Below are positions 59,195 to 64,000 of a stretch of DNA of 64,000 bases, in pieces (position 1 is the first letter of the stretch; every line of letters starts with the position of its first letter). Both the position numbers and the translations under genes were made by a program. Where the stretch lies: contig CAJURH010000013.1 of assembly GCA_910588775.1 (NCBI GenBank), positions 3,840-67,839 of the forward strand, written 5' to 3'. The notes beneath the pieces are model-generated. The model saw only the letters and a program-made list of their open reading frames with translations. It was not told the DNA's origin and ran no database searches. The DNA comes from an uncultured Lachnospiraceae bacterium (GTDB taxonomy: Bacteria > Bacillota > Clostridia > Lachnospirales > Lachnospiraceae).

Positions 59195-60224
59195 GGTTGG
59201 TTCCTCCTCTTTCAAGATACGTGCAAATCATGGTCAATTCTTTTTCCTCTATGCAGTTTAAAAAACTATTGTTCCAAACGCCTTGTTGGCAGGCTGCCGC
59301 GTCCATCCAGCGGACCGCGTCCACCTCCGACTCTTGCAGCTTTAAGCGGGAAATGTCTACCGGTTCCCGATACAGATATACGCTGCTGATTTCGTGATTT
59401 AAGAAAGGCTTCCCGTGAAAAATGCCTTGAAATTCGCTTTGACATTTGCCCACATATTGCAGTTGGCTCTCCTCTGCGCAAATGCTCAGCTCTTCTTCCA
59501 ACTCCCGAAGGGCCGCATCCAGAGGATTTCCTCCGGATTGGATATGACCCGCCGCCGATATATCGTAACAGCCAGGATAGGAGTCCTTATCCTGGCTTCG
59601 TTTCTGCAGCAGCAGATCAAACCTTCCGCTTTCCCGCTCTCTCGCCACCCATACATGGGCTGTGGCGTGAAGGGCGCCTTCCCGGTGCACAACGCCCCGC
59701 TCGCTGACCTTGCCAGACTTTTCACCATCCGGGCCAAGCACGTCCAGCAATTCCATTTCCCGGCCGTTTAACGCCGCTTCTACAAGCCCGCCCGAACCGT
59801 CGTAGACAAGCTTCAGGGAGAAGAAGGGAACGCCCTCTTCCAACAGCCGGAAGAAAATCTTATCCCCCTCCCAGATATTTAAGTTCCAGACCTGGGCTTT
59901 ATCCACCCAGGCCAGCTCTCCCTCGTCACAGGAAATAGGCTCTCCAGTAAAACCATCGGCTGTAAAGAGAGACATGTATTCGATTTCCCCATTGCCGGAA
60001 AGAAAGGTGACGATTCCCCGGTAGACATAGGAAGTCAGTTGATACCCCGTTTCTTCCCACACTTCCCGCAACAGGCATTCCTCTGGACTTTCCCCTTCCT
60101 CAAAATGCCCGCCCACGCCAATCCATTTGTCTTTGTTGATATCATGCTCCTTCACTGTCCGGTGAAGCATCAGGTATTTACCGTCCCGCTCTATATAACA
60201 AAGTGTGCTTAATCTCGCCGCCAT
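59187..60224 (-). CDS. Tandem NUDIX hydrolase with two complete NUDIX boxes
   Basis: A 345-residue protein with two NUDIX domains. The first (about 1-150) has the box GGHFEEGESPEECLLREVWE and EETG, with KWIGVGGH like MutT/8-oxo-dGTP diphosphatases. The second (about 185-330) has the box AGHIQSGGNPLDAALRELEE followed by ELSI and a YDISAAGH lead-in, like the IPP isomerase/YfcD branch. Both boxes keep the catalytic glutamates. The gene lies between leuA and DUF2284. Substrates are not known; fusion of two branches suggests either two activities or an internal regulatory domain. Confidence 0.88.
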   Translation of the reverse strand: MAARLSTLCYIERDGKYLMLHRTVKEHDINKDKWIGVGGHFEEGESPEECLLREVWEETGYQLTSYVYRGIVTFLSGNGEIEYMSLFTADGFTGEPISCDEGELAWVDKAQVWNLNIWEGDKIFFRLLEEGVPFFSLKLVYDGSGGLVEAALNGREMELLDVLGPDGEKSGKVSERGVVHREGALHATAHVWVARERESGRFDLLLQKRSQDKDSYPGCYDISAAGHIQSGGNPLDAALRELEEELSICAEESQLQYVGKCQSEFQGIFHGKPFLNHEISSVYLYREPVDISRLKLQESEVDAVRWMDAAACQQGVWNNSFLNCIEEKELTMICTYLERGGTNHD

Positions 60225-60237
60225 TTGTGTGACTTCC

Positions 60238-61908
60238 TTAATTTTCCTGGCTGTTTACCATGTTGTTAATGGCTGTCAATAGAGCGTCAATGCTGGCGCG
60301 GATGATATCCGGGTCCACGGCGGCTCCCCAGAATAACTGGCCTTTTGCGTCACTGATTCCCACATAGGCGATGGCTCGGGAGCTGGAGCTCTGTTCCAGG
60401 GCGTGTTCCTGATAGGTGACCAGACGATAGTCGAAGCCGTAGGCTTTCTTCAGCGCGTTGCTCACCGCGTTCAAGCGGCCGTTTCCGGTAGCTTCGGTGG
60501 TAATCGTCTCTCCCTTGTATGTGGACGTAACCTGGGTGGTGATGCCGTCCACCTGCTGGAAATGCACGCCGTGGATGCTGTAGGGTTCCACCACGTTCTC
60601 AAACTTCTCCTTGAACAGCTCAAATATTTCCTCGGGCAGCAATTCCTTGTGGGTCCGGTCGGACACTGCCTTGGAGGCATAACCCATGGCCTCCCGCATT
60701 TTCGCCGGCAGATTCAGGCCGTACTTGGTCTCCAGAATGTAGCCCACGCCGCCTTTTCCGGACTGACTGTTGATACGGATCACGTCCGCGTCGTAGCTTC
60801 TTCCCACATCTTTGGGGTCGATGGGCAGATACGGCACCGTCCAGTGCGCCGGCTCTTTCTCCTCCCGCCAGTGCATGCCCTTAGCAATGGCGTCCTGATG
60901 AGAGCCAGAAAATGCGGCGAACACCAGCGCGCCGCTATAGGGACTGCGCTCATCCACTTTCATTCCTGTGTACATTTCATAGCATTCGCACACATGGGGC
61001 ATGTCGGAAAAATCAAGCTGCGGGTCTACGCCCTGGGAATACATATTCATGGCCAGGGTAACGATGTCCACGTTTCCGGTACGCTCCCCATTGCCGAATA
61101 AAGTCCCCTCAATCCGGTCCGCGCCGGCCAAAACGCCCAGCTCCGCGTCCGCCACGCCACAGCCCCGGTCGTTGTGGGGATGCAGGGAAACCACCACATT
61201 TTCCCGATATTTCATGTTCTCACACATGTACTCAATCTGGCTGGCGTACACGTGGGGCAGAGAATGCTGCACCGTAACCGGCAGATTGATGATGGCCTTC
61301 TTATCCGGCGTGGGCTGCCATACGTCCAGCACCGCGTTACAGACTTCCAGCGCATATTCCGGTTCTGTTCCGGTGAAGCTCTCTGGGCTGTACTCGAACA
61401 GGAAATTCCCTTCTGTTTCGTCCGCCAGTTTCTTCAAAAGCGCAGCGCCGTCCACGGCAATCTGCAGGATTTCCTCTTTTGATTTCTTAAAAACCTGCTC
61501 CCGCTGGGCCAGGGACGTGGAATTATATACATGGACCACCGCCTTCTTGGCCCCGTCCAGCGCTTCAAAGGTTTTGCGGATGATGTGCTCCCTGGCCTGG
61601 GTCAGCACCTGAATGGTCACATCGTCGGGAATCAGGTCGTCCTCAATTAATTTCCGCAGAAATTGGTATTCCGTCTCCGAAGCGGCGGGAAAGCCCACCT
61701 CAATTTCTTTAAAGCCCACTTCCACCAGCAGCTTGAAAAACTTCACTTTCTGATCCAAACTCATTGGAATCACCAAAGCCTGGTTTCCATCTCTCAAATC
61801 CACGCTGCACCAGATGGGCGCTTTGTCAATATAATCTTTCTCTGCCCACTTCATTGATTTTACCGGCGGCATAAAATACTGCCTGGTATATTTTCCTGCA
61901 TTCATCAC
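60238..61908 (-). CDS. leuA: 2-isopropylmalate synthase
   Basis: A 556-residue enzyme that starts leucine synthesis from 2-ketoisovalerate and acetyl-CoA. It is of the longer LeuA type (like E. coli-unlike, actinobacterial/clostridial 'leuA2'): APIWCSVDLRDGNQALVIPM, VGFKEIEVGFPAASETEYQF, the metal site VSLHPHNDRGCGVADAELG, and a C-terminal regulatory domain (GRLNAVSNALKKAYGFD, EHALEQSSSSRAIAYVGI). Start GTG at 61908 with AGGAGG upstream. It is controlled by a leucine T-box leader. leuB, leuC and leuD are not in the window. Confidence 0.96.
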   Translation of the reverse strand: MMNAGKYTRQYFMPPVKSMKWAEKDYIDKAPIWCSVDLRDGNQALVIPMSLDQKVKFFKLLVEVGFKEIEVGFPAASETEYQFLRKLIEDDLIPDDVTIQVLTQAREHIIRKTFEALDGAKKAVVHVYNSTSLAQREQVFKKSKEEILQIAVDGAALLKKLADETEGNFLFEYSPESFTGTEPEYALEVCNAVLDVWQPTPDKKAIINLPVTVQHSLPHVYASQIEYMCENMKYRENVVVSLHPHNDRGCGVADAELGVLAGADRIEGTLFGNGERTGNVDIVTLAMNMYSQGVDPQLDFSDMPHVCECYEMYTGMKVDERSPYSGALVFAAFSGSHQDAIAKGMHWREEKEPAHWTVPYLPIDPKDVGRSYDADVIRINSQSGKGGVGYILETKYGLNLPAKMREAMGYASKAVSDRTHKELLPEEIFELFKEKFENVVEPYSIHGVHFQQVDGITTQVTSTYKGETITTEATGNGRLNAVSNALKKAYGFDYRLVTYQEHALEQSSSSRAIAYVGISDAKGQLFWGAAVDPDIIRASIDALLTAINNMVNSQEN

Positions 61909-61947
61909 TGTCTTTGCTCCTCCTTCACGAAAAATTCGATTGTTTCA

Positions 61948-61970
61948 GGGATTCCTACGGAATTTCCTAT
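61948..61970. repeat. Copy 2 of a 23-base dispersed sequence
   Basis: GGGATTCCTACGGAATTTCC plus TAT, differing from 37111-37133 at one base. It lies between the leuA start and the T-box terminator, so it is within the leuA transcript. Confidence 0.5.
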
Positions 61971-62025
61971 AAAGATTCGGGCGTCAAAAGGTCGGTCTAA
62001 AGCCTCCCTGACAACCGAATCCCAT

Positions 62026-62080
62026 AAAATAAAAATAACCCCCGTCTTTTACAGCCAGAAACTGTAAAGAGACGGAGGAC
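62026..62080 (-). terminator. Regulatory terminator of the leuA T-box
   Basis: Minus strand CCTCCGTCTCTTTACAG / CTGTAAAAGACGGGGG stem, then TTATTTTTATTTT. It competes with the antiterminator that contains the T-box sequence. Confidence 0.9.
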
Positions 62081-62397
62081 GCTTGTTCTGAACACATGGT
62101 TAGAATCCGCTTCAATCCCACGCGGTACCACTCTTTTTTATGAATTCACATTCATACACTCACCGATACGGATTTCGTACATAACATGCACAAAACCTTA
62201 TACCTTCCCCAAGATAACGGATGGGAAACCGTCTGCGTCTACTCCCCTTCATGGGTTTCGGGCAGCCGCTCAAAGGTCAGTTCCATATGCCCCTTCCACT
62301 GCTTCGCATCGGCCAACAGCTTTCTGAAGTCAGGCTGCATATGTACTACTCCTTCTCACCGCTTTTGTTGTATAAAATATTTTTGTATATAAGAGAT
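62026..62397 (-). promoter_or_regulatory. Leucine-specific T-box riboswitch of leuA
   Basis: Minus-strand leader. Stem I opens with GAAGGAGTAGTA (about 62356-62345, AGUA loop-E strand); CATATGC and GCATATG pair as the stem above the specifier loop. The second strand reads GGAA-CTG-ACC, placing the specifier codon CUG (Leu) at 62280-62278. The T-box sequence AGAGTGGTACCGCG is at about 62133-62120, followed by the terminator at 62080-62026. Uncharged tRNA-Leu should pair with CUG and stabilise the antiterminator, raising leuA expression in leucine starvation. The Leu specifier agrees with the gene downstream. Confidence 0.93.
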
Positions 62398-62403
62398 ACA
62401 GAT

Positions 62404-62432
62404 AGGGTAACATCTGGCGGGATTTTTGTCAA
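62404..62432 (-). promoter_or_regulatory. Promoter of the leuA T-box transcript
   Basis: On the minus strand TTGACA (62432-62427), 17 bases, TACCCT (62409-62404), just before the leader. Confidence 0.6.
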
Positions 62433-62536
62433 ATCTTTTTTTTAAATTCTACGCCGATTTCATTTCATACAGCTTCCCAACCGCTTATGGCAATACCCCT
62501 TTGTTTTGCAATCTTCCTCGCCTCCCCTTCATCTAG

Positions 62537-62574
62537 CAAAAAAGAGCTGCCATTTCTTCTGACGCTGGCTCTTT
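62537..62574 (-). terminator. Terminator of the decayed membrane gene
   Basis: AAAGAGCCA / TGGCAGCTCTTT stem followed by T6 on the minus strand. Confidence 0.65.
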
Positions 62575-62585
62575 GACGATGTTTT

Positions 62586-63062
62586 TTATGCCATCTTAAA
62601 CGGTCTTATTTCCCTTATCAAAAGCGCGATGCCATATAGACCGCCAGTCAAAAGAATTATATCTTCAGTCAATCCCCAAATAGTCAATAAGGCAAGAAGC
62701 GCCTTATTTTTTCTTTTATAACCCGCATAGACAGCTATGCTCAAGCTAATAACAGAGCAGCGCATAATGTATGTTACCATTTGCAGGAAAGAGTTGCCTA
62801 GAAGCATCGAAATAACAGGATACCACAAATTAGATACAATGGCAGGGCAAAGAACTTTTGAATCGGTTCTGTTCCATACCCTGCAAAAAACACAATGCCA
62901 ATAAATAGGTTGGCAATCCCTAAAGAAAATTTTGCCGCCCATTTTACTCTTTGCATATAGGACTATACAAGCGAAAAAATTACGAAGATAACCAATATTA
63001 TTTGAATTGCCCATGTCTGTTTATTGTAATTACCAATAACATTCCAAAATGTTTGCGCATCC
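62586..63062 (-). pseudogene. Decayed membrane protein gene (DUF6064-like)
   Basis: Read from the ATG at 63062 (AGAGGT upstream), the frame gives MDAQTFWNVIGNYNKQTWAI, a hydrophobic stretch, then a TAG, and continues as YMQRVKWAAKFSLGIANLF and GTEPIQKFFALPLYLICG before further stops. The end of the protein is found in another frame: SFLQMVTYIMRCSVISLSIA, YAGYKRKNKALLALLTIWGL and ILLTGGLYGIALLIREI. So the gene has at least one nonsense mutation and a frameshift, and probably an internal deletion. The pattern resembles a family of six-helix membrane proteins that I believe is DUF6064. Function unknown; the frame open from 63014 is not a real N terminus. Confidence 0.7.
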
Positions 63063-63176
63063 ATTTATTTACCTCTACAAATTCAAATTTGTCGCTTTGT
63101 GAATCAGTTCCGCGTTTTTGCTTCAAGCCCTTTAATAACCGTTATCTGTAAGTCCTTTGCCTCTATCGTCCCTCCG

Positions 63177-64000
63177 TTATCCCTCTTTCTTCACTACGGG
63201 TATCCATACCTCATATTGTGCGTTCTGTGGATCTGGATTTAAGTAAACCTCAATATCGGGAGCGTTGGCATATTCATATCCAGAAGTCGGAAGCCACTCC
63301 GTTATAATCCGCTGCTCCAATTCCTGTATCGACTGGTTTGTACCCGTTCCAGAAAAGATTGCCCAAGTAGATGCAGGCACGGTATATTCTTCAAACTCAC
63401 CGTTTGCTTTTGTACTGGAAACGGCAATAAAATATTTCCATTGTTCTTCATCATTGCAGGCACTCACGCCCAAAAGTCCCATTGGCGGCGTATCCATCAT
63501 TCCTGCCAATTTCTGTATTGTTCCATTTACAGACGCCTCCTGCCACATCTTTGGCACAGCCATAAAATTATTTTCCATTTCCTTATCAAGCGGCGCAGAT
63601 ACGCCTATGACGCGAAATGCCTCTTTTGTTTCGATTCTATAATTCATTTCTATCGCTCCTTTCACAGCAATTCTAAATACAATGGGGGAAAAAGATTTTA
63701 CGGATACGCCCTCGTCCTTCACGGACGAAGGGGCTATCCCGTGAAAAGACTGGAACGCCCTGTTAAATGCAGTCGGGGAACGGTAGCCGTACTTCTCTGC
63801 AATATCAATGATCCGTTCATTTCCACCCTGCAAGTCTACCGCTGCTAAAGACATTTTTCTTCTTCGGATATACTCTGCCAGCGTGATACCCGCCATATAA
63901 GTAAACATCCTCTGATAGTGATAGGTGGAGCAGCAGGCAATCCGCCCAAGCTGTTCATAGTCAATTTCGCCTGTCAAATGTTCCTCAATATAATTCATGC
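63177..64000 (-). CDS. AraC family regulator with GyrI-like effector domain, 5' end outside window
   Basis: At least 273 residues. The N-terminal part is an AraC-type double helix-turn-helix (IDYEQLGRIACCSTYHYQRM, RIIDIAEKYGYRSPTAFNRA with FQSFHGIAPS). The C-terminal part (about 117-273) is a GyrI-like/SOUL small-molecule binding domain (AFRVIGVSAPLDKEM, VPASTWAIFSGTG, DIEVYLNPDP). Relatives of this layout usually have about ten residues before the MNYIEEHL seen here, so the ATG at 63998 is likely internal and the true start lies past the edge. Such proteins respond to drugs or other ligands. Target unknown. Confidence 0.9.
   Translation of the reverse strand, partial: MNYIEEHLTGEIDYEQLGRIACCSTYHYQRMFTYMAGITLAEYIRRRKMSLAAVDLQGGNERIIDIAEKYGYRSPTAFNRAFQSFHGIAPSSVKDEGVSVKSFSPIVFRIAVKGAIEMNYRIETKEAFRVIGVSAPLDKEMENNFMAVPKMWQEASVNGTIQKLAGMMDTPPMGLLGVSACNDEEQWKYFIAVSSTKANGEFEEYTVPASTWAIFSGTGTNQSIQELEQRIITEWLPTSGYEYANAPDIEVYLNPDPQNAQYEVWIPVVKKEG

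Noticed and set aside
62240..62340. A 33-codon frame starting MQPDFRKLLADAKQWKG inside the leuA leader, with AAGGAG upstream
   Set aside because: The AAGGAG and the ATG belong to conserved T-box stem I elements (AGUA strand and CATATGC stem), and the frame ends at the GAGTAG of stem I. RNA structure explains it better than coding, although it looks codon-like.
62445..62536. A minus-strand stretch reading DEGEARKIAKQRGIAISGW, like the end of a PIN-type (DUF3368) protein
   Set aside because: Only about 25 codons, no start or domain, and stops follow. It may be a remnant but cannot be supported as a feature.
63015..63176. Possible coding piece (IEAKDLQITVIKGLEAKTRN) between the AraC gene and the decayed membrane gene
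   Set aside because: Very short and closed by stops; no family recognised.

Overview
The window reads as chromosomal DNA of a spore-forming, Gram-positive anaerobe of the Clostridia, most likely a Lachnospiraceae (Clostridium cluster XIVa) relative. The grounds are the spore genes (small acid-soluble protein, GerW/YtfJ, YqfC-YqfD, YlbJ, a BofC-like protein), AGGAGG ribosome binding sites, a leucine T-box, a C+ type zinc-ribbon L28, short HisG with HisZ, pyruvate carboxylase, methylglyoxal synthase and RecU. About 65 protein genes are seen, mostly on the minus strand. No rRNA, tRNA, CRISPR array, prophage or intact insertion sequence was found.

Layout. 1-3.1 kb: two secreted NlpC/P60 wall hydrolases, one coiled-coil type and one with YG wall-binding repeats. 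3.3-9.8 kb: GNAT acetyltransferase, a decayed ArsR-type gene, YebC, an antitoxin-less MazF, the NAD(P)HX repair enzyme, then a DtxR-type repressor and SstT serine/threonine transporter behind a folded leader. 9.8-15.6 kb: flavodoxin, NagA and pyruvate carboxylase. 15.6-19.8 kb: a zinc-type ArsR repressor and the operon hisZ-hisG-hisB-hisIE, whose last gene carries a degenerate HisF-like barrel. 19.7-26.5 kb: RecU, signal peptidase, pseudouridine synthase, HAD phosphatase, small alarmone synthetase, M23 peptidase and PepD. 26.4-35 kb: YlbJ, coaD-rsmD-mgsA, spore protein, RecG, FakA-like kinase, Asp23 and L28. 35-44.9 kb: GerW, DUF2953, NUDIX, a PBP-FtsW-U32 group and ruvAB-zapA. 45-50 kb: secreted Ig/GLUG protein, His/Cys-rich peptidoglycan-binding protein, and an orphan solute-binding lipoprotein paired with a chemoreceptor. 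50-59 kb: M14 peptidase and a long co-directional run from yqfC to proA. 59-64 kb: DUF2284, tandem-NUDIX protein, leuA with its T-box, a decayed membrane gene and a partial AraC regulator.

Most of this is conserved core chromosome. The least explained parts are the HisF-like/HisIE fusion without its barrel aspartates, two long nested palindromes (7.58-7.67 kb and 37.01-37.10 kb), the transporter-less binding protein with its chemoreceptor, the tandem NUDIX protein and the His/Cys-rich exported protein. No clearly new multi-gene system (defence, biosynthetic or conflict) is visible. Where several starts were possible I chose the one with the best ribosome binding site.
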